64,000 nt of DNA from Nostoc sp. PCC 7107 (lineage in GTDB: Bacteria; Cyanobacteriota; Cyanobacteriia; Cyanobacteriales; Nostocaceae), in assembly GCF_000316625.1 (NCBI RefSeq), contig NC_019676.1, forward strand, positions 3,614,501-3,678,500, read 5' to 3'. Below, in pieces: positions 1-9,771 of this stretch; within the stretch, counting starts at the first letter, position 1, and every line of letters starts with the position of its first letter. Both the position numbers and the translations under genes were made by a program. The notes beneath the pieces are model-generated. The model was not told where the DNA came from. It ran no database searches and saw only the letters and a list, made by a program, of their open reading frames with translations.

Positions 1-1
1 T

Positions 2-793
2 CGCCGCAAAGCTATGCTAGAAGACATCGCTATCCTCACTGGTGGTCAACTCGTCACCGAAGATGCTGGTCTCAAGCTGGAAAACACCAAGCTTGATGGT
101 TTGGGTAAAGCCCGCCGCATCACCATCACCAAAGACAACACCACAATTGTTGCTGAAGGTAACGAAGTTGGTGTTAAAGCTCGCATCGAACAAATTCGTC
201 GTCAAATGGACGAAACCGAATCTTCCTACGACAAAGAAAAACTGCAAGAGCGTCTAGCTAAATTGGCTGGCGGTGTAGCTGTAATCAAAGTTGGTGCAGC
301 CACCGAAACCGAAATGAAAGACAAGAAACTGCGCCTCGAAGACGCTATCAACGCTACCAAAGCAGCGGTAGAAGAAGGTATCGTTCCTGGTGGTGGTACA
401 ACTCTGGCTCACCTCGCTCCTCAACTCGAAGAGTGGGCTAAAGCTAATCTCAAAGATGAAGAGTTGACTGGTGCTTTGATTGTCTCTCGTGCATTACCAG
501 CACCTCTGAAGAGAATTGCTGAAAACGCAGGTCAAAATGGCGCTGTCATTGCTGAACGCGTTAAAGAACAAGAATTTAACGTTGGTTTCAACGCTGCTAC
601 AAACGAATTCGTAGATATGTTGGCTGCTGGTATCGTTGACCCCGCTAAAGTAACTCGTTCTGCACTGCAAAACGCTGCTTCTATCGCGGGTATGGTGTTG
701 ACAACCGAATGTATCGTTGTTGACAAGCCAGAACCCAAGGATTCTGCTCCTGCTGCTGGCGCTGGCATGGGCGGCGGCGACTTCGATTACTAA
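2..793 (+). CDS. groEL: GroEL/Cpn60 chaperonin, 3' part (start lies before the window)
   Basis: The last 263 codons of a 60-kDa chaperonin, which with GroES folds proteins in an ATP-driven cytoplasmic double ring. The frame is open from base 2, so the start lies upstream. The visible part covers the end of the apical domain, the intermediate domain and the C-terminal equatorial domain; [11 protein letters not shown] and the Gly/Met-rich tail ending GGGDFDY are typical. Family proteins are about 540-560 residues, so roughly half is present. The tail resembles the copy usually found with groES, but groES is not in the window, so the assignment between cyanobacterial paralogues is inferred. A clear terminator follows. 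Confidence 0.96.
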   Translation, partial: RRKAMLEDIAILTGGQLVTEDAGLKLENTKLDGLGKARRITITKDNTTIVAEGNEVGVKARIEQIRRQMDETESSYDKEKLQERLAKLAGGVAVIKVGAATETEMKDKKLRLEDAINATKAAVEEGIVPGGGTTLAHLAPQLEEWAKANLKDEELTGALIVSRALPAPLKRIAENAGQNGAVIAERVKEQEFNVGFNAATNEFVDMLAAGIVDPAKVTRSALQNAASIAGMVLTTECIVVDKPEPKDSAPAAGAGMGGGDFDY

Positions 794-813
794 TACTCTG
801 TAGTCAAGTAAAT

Positions 814-854
814 AAAAAAACAGCTACTCCCTTGTGGAAGTAGCTGTTTTTTTT
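814..854 (+). terminator. Rho-independent terminator after groEL
   Basis: A-rich flank, arms of about 13 bases built around AACAGCTACT and AGTAGCTGTT with a short loop, then eight T. It ends the groEL transcript before the toxin-antitoxin pair. Confidence 0.88.
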
Positions 855-931
855 GTCAATTACTATATTTTTAGAGAAATTTTAACTGCTAACATAGAAT
901 TTAAATTGCCTTATTTTGAGGAACTTTAAAG

Positions 932-1219
932 ATGACTCTGATTAATTATCAATCTAACTTTCAAAAACTACCTGAAATTGTCAAAACTTTAATAGATAAT
1001 AATCCTGTTTATCAAGAAAATTTAGATAAAGAGCAAATGATTGAAGTAATTAATCGTACTTTTGATCCTAGTTCTGTTCCTGATATTAATAATATTTCTG
1101 AAGAAGAATTAACAAAACGAGTTAAAAGTATTTTATCTTTACATTTAGTGTCAGGAATGATCAATGACTTTACTCCAGAGCAAATGCAACTTTTTGATGA
1201 AGCTGTAAAACGAGGTTAA
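932..1219 (+). CDS. Probable antitoxin of a VapBC-like pair
   Basis: A 95-residue acidic, helical protein. Its stop codon directly abuts the start of a PIN-domain gene, a layout typical of type II toxin-antitoxin operons where the antitoxin comes first. The ATG is preceded by GAGGAAC at suitable spacing. I recognise no named antitoxin fold (no clear AbrB, RHH or Phd motif), so the antitoxin role is inferred from context. The AT-rich codon use (tta, att, gat) differs from groEL and fits a mobile gene pair. Confidence 0.7.
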   Translation: MTLINYQSNFQKLPEIVKTLIDNNPVYQENLDKEQMIEVINRTFDPSSVPDINNISEEELTKRVKSILSLHLVSGMINDFTPEQMQLFDEAVKRG

Positions 1220-1624
1220 ATGGGTTATTTATTAGATACTAATATTGTTTCAGCATCACTAAAACAAAACATTCAAATAGGATTGAAAATTACAGAAATA
1301 AGGCGACAAGGTGAATTTCTGGCTATTAGTGGTATCACATACTATGAAATTCAAAGAGGATTGTTAAGTAGCAATGCCATTAAAAAATTAGCTTTATTTC
1401 AACAATTTTGCCAAGATTATCCAATTTTATTTTTGGATGATATTCTAATTTTTCAAAAAGCCGCAGAAATTCATGCTGATTTAAAAGGCAAAGGTAAAAT
1501 CATTCAGGATGCAGATATCTTGATAGCTGCTACCGCCATAATTCATAATTTAATTTTAGTTTCTCACGATTCTGATTTAACCAGAGTTAACAACTTACAC
1601 TTAGAAAATTGGTTAATTTCTTAA
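1220..1624 (+). CDS. PIN-domain ribonuclease toxin (VapC-like)
   Basis: A 134-residue PIN-domain protein. N-terminal LLDTNI holds the first metal-binding Asp (D6); a Glu follows in YYEIQRG; and QDADILIAATA plus VSHDSDL supply the later acidic residues. VapC enzymes are Mg2+-dependent RNases that cut tRNA or rRNA when not held by their antitoxin. Length is normal (about 130). The ATG follows the upstream stop with no gap, so translation is probably coupled. All four acidic positions appear present, so the toxin looks intact; its RNA target is unknown. Confidence 0.88.
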   Translation: MGYLLDTNIVSASLKQNIQIGLKITEIRRQGEFLAISGITYYEIQRGLLSSNAIKKLALFQQFCQDYPILFLDDILIFQKAAEIHADLKGKGKIIQDADILIAATAIIHNLILVSHDSDLTRVNNLHLENWLIS

Positions 1625-1695
1625 GTTAATTATTACTGAAAATATTTTTTAATTTATCATTTTAACAAATTGAACTTGACGAATAAATTGGAGCT

Positions 1696-2304
1696 ATGTC
1701 AGCTTTAACAGATGCTTTAGATAGAATCTTGAGTTGGTTGGAGAAACACGGTAATTTAGATTTTACTCAATTTGAATCTTTACAACCAGGGCTAACATTT
1801 GCAGAAATAGAAGAAAAAGTATCTAGTTTATTACCTTTGCGTTTGCCTAAAGAAGTTTATGAACTATATCAATGGGGTAATGGTGTATGGGTAGATGAAG
1901 AAATATATGGGCGCTTTTTTGGAAATTATGTGTTTCTCTCATTAGAAACATCATTGGTAACATATTATGAAATGACAACAATAAATGAAGAAACTGATGA
2001 GTGTAATTTGATTATTAAACAGAATTGGAATTCTCTATGGTTCCCAATTTTAAAAGACCTTGATGGTCAATGTTATTATGTTGTTCTTATTCACGAAATT
2101 CAAAAAGATACAACACCAGTAATAAGAGTTGATTTTGAGGAAATGGGCGATGATCCTTACATAATATATCCAACGTTAACTAACATGATGCTTGCAGAGG
2201 CAGAATGTTATACTTCAGGGATTTACTCGAAATTTGCTTACGAAGAAGAAGAATATATCCGCCAGAAATATCAAGATATACCCATGAAAATTTGGCGCAA
2301 TTAA
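1696..2304 (+). CDS. SMI1/KNR4 (SUKH)-like protein
   Basis: A 202-residue acidic cytoplasmic protein. The N-terminal half (LPKEVYELYQWGNGVW and the following region) resembles the SMI1/KNR4 or SUKH fold, where a helix-strand unit precedes a conserved Trp/Gly turn. SUKH proteins are often immunity proteins against contact-dependent or polymorphic toxins, but no toxin lies beside this gene, so the role is open. It follows the toxin-antitoxin pair by 70 bases and has similar AT-rich codon use. GGAG precedes the ATG. Confidence 0.6.
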   Translation: MSALTDALDRILSWLEKHGNLDFTQFESLQPGLTFAEIEEKVSSLLPLRLPKEVYELYQWGNGVWVDEEIYGRFFGNYVFLSLETSLVTYYEMTTINEETDECNLIIKQNWNSLWFPILKDLDGQCYYVVLIHEIQKDTTPVIRVDFEEMGDDPYIIYPTLTNMMLAEAECYTSGIYSKFAYEEEEYIRQKYQDIPMKIWRN

Positions 2305-2361
2305 ACACGAGATTTTTCCGAGAACCTAAATACTATTGTTGATTGAAAAATAAAATAAATC

Positions 2362-2540
2362 TTGAGTTACGATAACGCTTGTAAATATTTATCAGAACAA
2401 TATCCAGCAGAGTTTGTGCGCTGGTTACTGGGTATAGATGTACAACAAATTGAAGTATTAAAAACTAAAAACTGAACTAACACTTGAACCAATTCGTGCT
2501 GATTCTGTGACATTTCTGCGTACAGACAATCGCATTTTAA
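2362..2540 (+). pseudogene. Remnant of an Rpn-family (PD-(D/E)XK nuclease/transposase-like) gene
   Basis: From a TTG at 2362 the sequence reads YDNACKYLSEQYPAEFVRWL and stops at 2475. The homologous reading resumes in another frame at about 2468 (TELTLEPIRADSVTFL). The break sits at a small repeat of aaaact, which suggests a slippage frameshift. The two pieces together match the N-terminus of the Rpn/DUF4351 proteins that are abundant in cyanobacteria. The similarity ends near 2540, so only the first 60 or so codons of a roughly 250-300 codon gene remain. Confidence 0.65.
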
Positions 2541-2917
2541 AAACTAGTATTATAGGTAATAAAGGTAATATAAAAGAATCAACTCGTTATTTTCAAGGCA
2601 GAGTCGTTGAACATAGAACATCAAGTTATGAAGTCGCAGATTTTTATAGTTATTGCTGTGATGAATATTGGTTGAATGATTATGTAAAAGATGAAAGATT
2701 TGAAGTTGAGTATCAATATAAATGTGTAATGACGAAAATAGAGAGAAGATATATTAATGGAATGTTGAAACAGGAGATTATTCATCCAGATAAACCGCGC
2801 GATCGCTCTCTCCTCATCTTGACTTTAATCTTCACATTCTTGATTCTTCCTACTATTAATATTCTTAGCTTTTTTGTAATTTTAGTTTTTTCACCGAAAA
2901 ATCATAGGCGACACTGA
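2507..2917 (+). CDS. Hypothetical membrane protein, chimeric with the Rpn remnant
   Basis: An open frame of 136 codons from a GTG. Its first 11 or so residues (TFLRTDNRIL) belong to the Rpn remnant. The rest is unrelated: a Tyr-rich soluble stretch (residues about 20-95) and a hydrophobic segment near residues 100-126 followed by a basic tail, so probably one C-terminal membrane anchor. I do not recognise the second part. It may be the surviving 3' end of a separate gene fused by deletion, and expression is doubtful. Confidence 0.35.
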   Translation: MTFLRTDNRILKTSIIGNKGNIKESTRYFQGRVVEHRTSSYEVADFYSYCCDEYWLNDYVKDERFEVEYQYKCVMTKIERRYINGMLKQEIIHPDKPRDRSLLILTLIFTFLILPTINILSFFVILVFSPKNHRRH

Positions 2918-3336
2918 CACAGATAAACATGACTGACGTGGTGAAACATAAAATCAAAATTTTAGACAAAGAGTTTAGGGGTATAGAGGTTTGGAGTGTG
3001 AGTAAATAAAACCCTCACACCTAATTTCAACAACTAATCTTGATGCGTAAGTGCTAATAAATTCAAATGCAATGTGTGCAGTTTCCGCCGAATCAAGTTA
3101 ATCGTTAGTCTTTGTCAATAAGTAGAATATGCCAAAATATAAGCAATATTTGGCTAATGATGCTAACAGATAGCAACTATTATGCTGTTACTTTTAATTG
3201 AATCTTTTAAGAGAATAAATTGTAGAAAAGTTAAACTGAAAGAAAGCTTTGGTATCAGCTTTAATCAGGTAATAATTACGTAAATATAGCGATCTAGCTA
3301 TCTTTTTATACAAAAAATAATTGAAATTACCTTTTT
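2918..3336 (+). other. Non-coding region upstream of the cyanobacteriochrome gene
   Basis: About 420 AT-rich bases with no convincing gene, tRNA or strong hairpin. It presumably holds the promoter of the downstream photoreceptor gene; I cannot assign -35/-10 boxes with confidence. Confidence 0.4.
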
Positions 3337-5121
3337 ATGTTAAATAAAATTTTACATAACATTACCAAATTATCTGCTGATTTATTCTGTCAACTTCTAG
3401 GACAGCCTAGTGTTAGTGATTTAAAAACTCAATTGTATGAGAAAAACGTTCAAATTCAGCAACTAGAACAGCAAGAAAAGGCGCTTTATAAAGTTATTAG
3501 CAAAATCCGAGCTTCTCTGGAGTTAGAAACAATTTTTCGTACAGCGACTAAAGAAACTTGCAAGTTGCTCCGCATTGAGCGGATCGCCGTCTATCGTTTT
3601 TATGAAAACTGGGGTGGAGAATTTGTCAGCGATTTTGAGTTTGCCGAGCTTGGATGGGATGATGTAGAGACATTAGGAAAAAATACAGTCTGGAATGACT
3701 CTTATTTACAAGAGCATCAAGGTGGACGTTATCGTAATAATGAAACTTTAGTGGTTTCAGATGTCTACTCAGCAGGCTTGTCTCAATGCCATTTAGAAAT
3801 TTTAGAACAGTTCCATATTCGAGCTTATGCAACGTCACCAATTTTTGTGGGAAAAAAACTGTGGGGAGTACTTGCGGCTTATCAACACTCACAGCCACAT
3901 GAATGGAAAAAATTAGAAATACAGTTTCTGTCTCAGATTGCAACGCAGTTAGGGTTTGCAGTTAAACAAGCAGAATTGTTAGCTCAAGCAGAACAAAAAG
4001 CAGCAGAACTGCATAAAGCGAATCAACAGCAGGAGATTCTGTTTAATTTAGTTGCTGAAATTCGTGAATCTCTTAATTTAGATACTTTGTTTAAGACAAC
4101 TGTACGAGAAGTTCGTAAAGCTCTCCGTGCAGATAGGGTTGGGATTTTTCGATTTGACACGAAATCTAACTATACCTCTGGTGAATTCGTCTCTGAGAAT
4201 GTATTACCTGATTATGATTCGGTGATTGCTATCAAAGTGAAGGATCATTGTTTTGGCAAAAGATATACAGTTGCTTATCACCAAGGACGTATACAGGTCT
4301 TATCAAATATATATCAAGCTGGGCTAAAAGATTGTCATCTTCTAGTATTAGAGCAATTTCAAATTAAGGCACAAATTGTTGTACCTCTAATGAAAGGAAA
4401 AATTTTATGGGGATTACTATGTGTTCATCAGTGCTGTTGTTCACGCGAATGGAATACGTCAGAAATTCAATTTATCCGACAATTAGCGGCTCAGTTTAAT
4501 GTAGCTTTAGAACATTCAGAATTATTAGACCAATCCCGTTCTCAAGCTAATCAATTAGCTCAAGCAAATCATGCTTTAGCACTGGCGAATTCTAAGTTAG
4601 AAAAACTTAGTAAGCTAGATGGTCTAACTAAAATAGCTAACCGTCGTTGTTTTGATGAATTATTAGAGCGGGAATGGCATCGACTACAACGAACTGGGAA
4701 TTATTTATCTTTAGTTTTATTTGATATTGACAATTTTAAAGATTATAACGACTATTATGGACACCTAGCAGGAGATGAGTGCTTAATAAAAGTTGCTCGT
4801 GCAGCACAAGCTGTATTAAAGCGTCCTACGGATCTACTAGCTCGTTATGGTGGAGAAGAATTTATCGTCCTTTTGCCAAATACGAATGAATCAGGTGCTA
4901 TTAAAGTAACTAATTTAATTCATAAATCCATTGAAGAATTAAAGATTTCTCATCCGAAAAAAAATAGTTCTCAAGATTTTGTGACTATCAGTTTAGGTGT
5001 AACGGCTCAAATACCAACAGCTAAAAGTTCTGCTCAAGAGTTAGTTGATGCAGCAGATAAAGCTTTATATAAAGCTAAAGAACAAGGACGTAATAGGTGG
5101 GTTTGTGCTGCAAAACTCTAA
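3337..5121 (+). CDS. Two-GAF cyanobacteriochrome diguanylate cyclase
   Basis: A 594-residue soluble photoreceptor with order GAF1 (about 50-215), GAF2 (about 230-400), coiled coil, GGDEF (about 428-594). GAF1 has a Cys-His bilin-attachment pair at 151-152 and the YLQ..QGGRYR stretch seen in red/green-type domains. GAF2 has Cys-His at 333-334 and DHCF at 303-306, matching the DXCF motif that supplies a second cysteine linkage in blue-absorbing types. The cyclase has an active GGEEF (505-509) and an RxxD inhibitory site (496-499) five residues before it. It should make cyclic di-GMP under light control. Bilin binding is inferred from the motifs; colour tuning cannot be read from sequence. Confidence 0.88.
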   Translation: MLNKILHNITKLSADLFCQLLGQPSVSDLKTQLYEKNVQIQQLEQQEKALYKVISKIRASLELETIFRTATKETCKLLRIERIAVYRFYENWGGEFVSDFEFAELGWDDVETLGKNTVWNDSYLQEHQGGRYRNNETLVVSDVYSAGLSQCHLEILEQFHIRAYATSPIFVGKKLWGVLAAYQHSQPHEWKKLEIQFLSQIATQLGFAVKQAELLAQAEQKAAELHKANQQQEILFNLVAEIRESLNLDTLFKTTVREVRKALRADRVGIFRFDTKSNYTSGEFVSENVLPDYDSVIAIKVKDHCFGKRYTVAYHQGRIQVLSNIYQAGLKDCHLLVLEQFQIKAQIVVPLMKGKILWGLLCVHQCCCSREWNTSEIQFIRQLAAQFNVALEHSELLDQSRSQANQLAQANHALALANSKLEKLSKLDGLTKIANRRCFDELLEREWHRLQRTGNYLSLVLFDIDNFKDYNDYYGHLAGDECLIKVARAAQAVLKRPTDLLARYGGEEFIVLLPNTNESGAIKVTNLIHKSIEELKISHPKKNSSQDFVTISLGVTAQIPTAKSSAQELVDAADKALYKAKEQGRNRWVCAAKL

Positions 5122-5245
5122 TTCCAAATAATCTGTCTTACCTGAGCAAAATCTGATAAAACATCAAAAAATAATCGGTGTAGATTCTCTACACCGATCG
5201 CACTACTTGTGCATGATTTAATTGTGATTGAACCAGACATTTCCC

Positions 5246-6343
5246 TCACGCTAAAGCTGAAGCTTGGGGTTTGGCAAAAATCATGCGTCCAGCTGAGGTT
5301 TGTAAGGCGCTGGTGACGACTACCCGCAGTTCACCCCCTACATAACTACTCCCTTCTTCCACAACAACCATTGTGCCGTCATCTAGGTAGCCAATACCTT
5401 GACTTGGTTCTTTCCCTTCTTTAAGGATTTTCAGGTCGAGGTTATCCCCTGGTAAATAAGTCGGACGGACGGCGTTAACTAAATCGTTAACGTTCAACAC
5501 GGGGACTTTCTGCACGCTGGCTACTTTCGACAAGTTGTAGTCGTTAGTTAGCAATATCGCGTTGATTTCTTGAGCAAAGCGGACTAATTTCGCATCGACT
5601 GTCGCAATATCATCGTAGTCAATGGAGTTAATTAAGATGCGGTCTGGGTAAGCTTCTTTAATGCGGTTGAGAATCTCTAAACCGCGTCTTCCTCGCACCC
5701 GCTTTTGGTCTTTACTGGCATCAGCTACTTGCTGTAATTCCTGTAAAACAAATTGTGGTACGATGATTGCCCCTTCTAAAAACCCTGTTTCTAGTAGTGC
5801 TTCAATCCGACCATCAATAATGCAGCTAGTATCTAAAACTTTGGTATTTGCAGGTTTTAATGTACCTTCTGCTACCATTGTTTCTACAGTATTAGGATTA
5901 ATTAATCGCAATAATCCTCGCCCGTGGGTATCTGCCAAATTCATGCCTGTAACGGCTAAAATAATACTACCCACAACTGCCACTAAGGGTTTAATAAAAC
6001 TAAAGTCGGGTGGTATGGGTAGCAAAAATAGCGGAGCCAGCATTAAGTTTGCCAGTAGTAAGCCAATGACTAATCCAATGGCACGCGTTAAGATGACTTC
6101 CAGTGGCATTTCGCGGACTTGTGCCTCTAGGCGGCGATAAGTAATCTGGAAACTCAGTCCAACTGCACCGCCAATAATAGCGGCAAAGACGGCAACAGTG
6201 AGGCGTAAAGCTTCTAGGTTGGTCACTCGATCTAGGGTGCCATCAGGTAGCAGATCGGTGCTGTAGAAACCTATGCCTGCTGCTGCCAGAATGAATGAGA
6301 GAATAATAATGGCATCAAGCATGGTTGTTTTGTTTTCCTGCAA
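5246..6343 (-). CDS. PIN/TRAM-domain membrane protein (YacL type)
   Basis: A 365-residue protein with four hydrophobic segments in residues about 8-145, then a PIN-like nuclease domain from VLDTSCIIDGR to LLTNDYNL, and a C-terminal TRAM domain (GIGYLDDGTMVVVEEG). It belongs to the YacL/PIN-TRAM family, widespread in Gram-positives and cyanobacteria and of poorly defined function, probably RNA binding or cleavage at the membrane. Acidic PIN residues are present. The start could be the first Met or the Met eight codons on (MLDAII). Confidence 0.85.
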   Translation of the reverse strand: MQENKTTMLDAIIILSFILAAAGIGFYSTDLLPDGTLDRVTNLEALRLTVAVFAAIIGGAVGLSFQITYRRLEAQVREMPLEVILTRAIGLVIGLLLANLMLAPLFLLPIPPDFSFIKPLVAVVGSIILAVTGMNLADTHGRGLLRLINPNTVETMVAEGTLKPANTKVLDTSCIIDGRIEALLETGFLEGAIIVPQFVLQELQQVADASKDQKRVRGRRGLEILNRIKEAYPDRILINSIDYDDIATVDAKLVRFAQEINAILLTNDYNLSKVASVQKVPVLNVNDLVNAVRPTYLPGDNLDLKILKEGKEPSQGIGYLDDGTMVVVEEGSSYVGGELRVVVTSALQTSAGRMIFAKPQASALA

Positions 6344-6571
6344 TTGTTTTACCCGATAAAGTCAAATGCTTTTGATTTCATCGCTAAGACACAATCATGA
6401 ATATTGACTTAGACTAAGGTTTGAAGCAGGGAATATCTGCAAATATTATAACTAAAGACCTTTATTTTAATATTTTGCATAGTTTTGTTGTAAAACGATA
6501 AAAAACCATAAACAAACTGATTATTTTGGCAATTTGTAATTGTTTGTTAAGTTAAGTAATTATGTCTCAAA

Positions 6572-7753
6572 ATGAAATCAGCATTTGATATTTCTGGTAT
6601 TGTCTGTTCTGCTTATATACATATACCTTTTTGCAGACGGCGGTGCTTTTATTGTGACTTCCCGGTGTCGGTTGTGGGCGATCGCTTGCGGGGTGAAACA
6701 TCGGGTACAATCTCCCAATATGTGGAAGCTTTATGCCAAGAAATTGCCATTACCCCTAATTTTGGACAATCTTTGCAGACGATCTTTTTTGGTGGTGGTA
6801 CTCCTTCGCTGCTGTCAACTCAGCAGTTAGCAAAGATATTAGAATCTTTAGAGCGACGTTTTGGGATTGCACCACAAGTAGAAATTTCAATGGAGGTAGA
6901 TCCAGGAACATTCGATTTGGCGCATATCTCAGGCTATCAGAATTTGGGTGTAAATCGTGTAAGTTTAGGTGTACAAGCCTTTCAAGAAGAATTGTTAAAA
7001 GTTGCTGGGCGATCGCACTCAGTTAAAGATATCTTTGCAGCTGTTGAATTAATTCACAAAGTCGAGATTCCCGAATTCAGTATAGATTTGATATCTGGGT
7101 TGCCACATCAATCTTTAGATCAATGGTCTGACTCTTTAGCAAAAGCCGTAGCTATTAACCCGACGCATATATCTATCTACGATTTAACCATTGAACCAGG
7201 GACGGCTTTTGGTCGCTACTACAAACCTGGTGATAATCCTCTACCCACAGATGAAACTACCGTCAAAATGTACCAGATGGGACAGCAAGTATTGACTGGT
7301 GCAGGTTATGACCATTATGAAATTTCTAATTATGCCCAACCTGGACATCAGTGCCAGCATAATCGAGTGTATTGGGAAAACCGCCCTTATTATGGTTTTG
7401 GGATGGGTGCAGCAAGTTACACAACCGGAAAACGCTTCACACGCCCGCGCAAAACTCAGGAATATTATCAATGGGTGCAAGCTGGCGGCATAATTGATTG
7501 TGAGGTGACTCCACCAGCCGAAGTATTGTTAGAAACTTTAATGTTGGGTTTGCGCTTGGCTGAGGGTGTAAGTGTTTCCCTGTTAAAGCAAAAATTTGGC
7601 GAAGGCAAAATAGCGGAAATTTTTCAATGTTTACAACAGTATTTTGCTAAAGGTTGGGTAAAAGTCGCAGAAGAAAGGTTGCAATTAACTGACCCAGAAG
7701 GATTTTTATTTTCTAATGTAGTTTTGGCTGATTTATTTAATAAATTAGGTTAG
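6572..7753 (+). CDS. hemW: HemW-like radical SAM protein
   Basis: A 393-residue radical SAM protein. YIHIPFC starts the CxxxCxxC cluster motif (C21, C25, C28) that binds [4Fe-4S] and S-adenosylmethionine; FFGGGTPS follows. The C-terminal region matches the HemN-like family. The pattern fits HemW, thought to be a heme chaperone or insertase rather than a true oxygen-independent coproporphyrinogen oxidase, to which it is often mis-assigned. Length is normal. Confidence 0.88.
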   Translation: MKSAFDISGIVCSAYIHIPFCRRRCFYCDFPVSVVGDRLRGETSGTISQYVEALCQEIAITPNFGQSLQTIFFGGGTPSLLSTQQLAKILESLERRFGIAPQVEISMEVDPGTFDLAHISGYQNLGVNRVSLGVQAFQEELLKVAGRSHSVKDIFAAVELIHKVEIPEFSIDLISGLPHQSLDQWSDSLAKAVAINPTHISIYDLTIEPGTAFGRYYKPGDNPLPTDETTVKMYQMGQQVLTGAGYDHYEISNYAQPGHQCQHNRVYWENRPYYGFGMGAASYTTGKRFTRPRKTQEYYQWVQAGGIIDCEVTPPAEVLLETLMLGLRLAEGVSVSLLKQKFGEGKIAEIFQCLQQYFAKGWVKVAEERLQLTDPEGFLFSNVVLADLFNKLG

Positions 7754-8038
7754 CAACAGATTTGACTGCTAACTTTTTGCCACGGCGATCGCGTGTATCC
7801 ACAAAAGCAACGGTATCATTTGGATTAAATTCAATCTATTCTGCACCTGTGACTTGAGTAAAAGTCAACTGTTGCAGAGAATTTCCCCGACCCCTCCCCT
7901 GTGTCCCTGCATTCCATCTCCCACATCCAACTTTCTCTATACAATCCGGCTACGACGATACCCAGAAGGTCTTAAAATATTGTTAATTTCTGCTAGACCC
8001 CTCGACCTTAAATTTACAAGTATCACCCCAAAATTACT

Positions 8039-9628
8039 ATGGCTATTGGCTACGTCGCGCTTGTACTTCACGCACACCTGCCCTTCGTTCGTCACCCAGA
8101 AAGTGACTATGTGCTGGAGGAAGAATGGCTTTATGAAGCCATTACCGAAACATATATTCCCTTACTAAAAGTTTTTGAAGGCTTAAAGCGAGACGGCATT
8201 GACTTTAAAATCACAATGAGTATGACACCACCTTTGGTGTCAATGCTGCGCGACCCCCTGTTGCAAGAACGCTATGATGCTCACTTAGCCAAATTAGAGG
8301 AACTTACAGAACTAGAAATTGAGCATAATGCTCAAAACGGTCATGTTCGTTATTTGGCTGAACACTACGCCGCTGAGTTTAACGAAGCGCGGGAGATGTG
8401 GGAGCGCTATAAAGGTGATTTAGTCACTGCTTTTAAGCAATTCCAAGACAGTAATAATTTGGAAATTATTACTTGTGGTGCTACCCACGGCTATTTGCCA
8501 TTAATGAAAATGTATCCCCAAGCTGTGTGGGCGCAAATTCAAGTAGCTTGCGAACACTACGAACAAACCTTCGGTCGTCCACCCAAAGGTATTTGGTTGC
8601 CAGAATGCGCCTACTATGAAGGTCTGGAGCGAATGCTGGCAGATGCTGGGTTACGCTACTTCCTCACAGATGGACATGGTATTCTCTACGCTCGTCCCCG
8701 TCCGCGCTTTGGCAGCTATGCGCCGATTTTCACTGAAACAGGTGTTGCAGCTTTTGGCAGAGACCATGAATCTTCACAGCAGGTATGGTCTTCTGAGGTG
8801 GGCTATCCTGGTGCAGCGGAATATCGAGAATTTTACAAAGATTTAGGCTGGGAGGCTGAATATGATTACATCAAACCCTATATCATGCCCAATGGTCAGC
8901 GAAAAAACACGGGGATTAAGTACCATAAAATTACAGGACGCGGTTTAGGGTTATCAGATAAGGCACTATATGATCCTTATTGGGCGAAGGAAAAAGCCGC
9001 AGAACACGCGGCTAACTTTATGTATAACCGCGAACGGCAAGCGGAACATCTTTATGGAATTATGCAGCGTCCGCCGATTATTGTTTCGCCCTACGATGCA
9101 GAGTTATTTGGACATTGGTGGTACGAAGGCCCTTGGTTCATTGATTACTTATTCCGTAAGTCATGGTATGACCAAGGTACATATCAAATGACCCACTTGG
9201 CAGATTATCTCCGAGTAGAACCTTCACAGCAAGTTTGTCGTCCTTCCCAATCAAGTTGGGGTTACAAAGGTTTCCACGAATATTGGTTAAATGAAACAAA
9301 TGCTTGGGTTTATCAGCATCTGCACAAAGCCGCAGAACGGATGATTGAAATCTCGAAACTGGAACCTGCGGATGAATTAGAATGGCGAGCGCTCAACCAA
9401 GCAGCACGGGAAGTTTTACTGGCGCAGTCTTCCGACTGGGCATTTATTATGCGGACAGGGACAATGGTTCCTTATGCTATACGCCGCACGCGATCGCACC
9501 TGATGCGGTTTAATAAACTCTATGATGATGTCAAAGTCGGTAAAATCGATAGCGGTTGGTTAGAAAAAGTCGAATTGATGGATAATATCTTCCCGGAAAT
9601 TAACTATCGCGTCTACCGTCCTTTGTAA
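8039..9628 (+). CDS. GH57 1,4-alpha-glucan branching enzyme
   Basis: A 529-residue glycoside hydrolase family 57 protein. The N-terminal HAHLPF motif is family-defining. WLPEC (Glu189) holds the likely nucleophile and PYDAELFGHWW (Asp353) the likely acid/base, at positions matching characterised GH57 branching enzymes. The C-terminal helical DUF1957 part is present. It should form alpha-1,6 branches in glycogen in the cytoplasm. It is unrelated to the GH13 GlgB type and may coexist with one elsewhere in the genome. Confidence 0.92.
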   Translation: MAIGYVALVLHAHLPFVRHPESDYVLEEEWLYEAITETYIPLLKVFEGLKRDGIDFKITMSMTPPLVSMLRDPLLQERYDAHLAKLEELTELEIEHNAQNGHVRYLAEHYAAEFNEAREMWERYKGDLVTAFKQFQDSNNLEIITCGATHGYLPLMKMYPQAVWAQIQVACEHYEQTFGRPPKGIWLPECAYYEGLERMLADAGLRYFLTDGHGILYARPRPRFGSYAPIFTETGVAAFGRDHESSQQVWSSEVGYPGAAEYREFYKDLGWEAEYDYIKPYIMPNGQRKNTGIKYHKITGRGLGLSDKALYDPYWAKEKAAEHAANFMYNRERQAEHLYGIMQRPPIIVSPYDAELFGHWWYEGPWFIDYLFRKSWYDQGTYQMTHLADYLRVEPSQQVCRPSQSSWGYKGFHEYWLNETNAWVYQHLHKAAERMIEISKLEPADELEWRALNQAAREVLLAQSSDWAFIMRTGTMVPYAIRRTRSHLMRFNKLYDDVKVGKIDSGWLEKVELMDNIFPEINYRVYRPL

Positions 9629-9637
9629 ACTGATTGA

Positions 9638-9664
9638 TAGAGACGTTGCATTGCAACGTCTCTA
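9638..9664. repeat. 27-base perfect palindrome (TAGAGACGTTGCA arms)
   Basis: Two 13-base arms, TAGAGACGTTGCA and its exact complement, around a single T. It lies 10 bases after the GH57 stop. It resembles the small dispersed palindromes common in Nostocales genomes. It can fold as a hairpin, but no T-run follows, so a terminator role is uncertain. Confidence 0.7.
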
Positions 9665-9771
9665 CTTAGGATATGTAAAAAAACAGAAAAATATTACCAG
9701 CAATAAAAACTACTCCCTGCTGTGTAGTAATTTTTCTATACACTTAAACGTGATATGTCTGTTGTTTCTTT

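Noticed and set aside
7737-7835. Minus-strand stretch reading NPNDTVAFVDTRDRRGKK after hemW
   Set aside because: Protein-like for about 30 codons but interrupted upstream by a stop and without a start; possibly a gene remnant, too weak to list.
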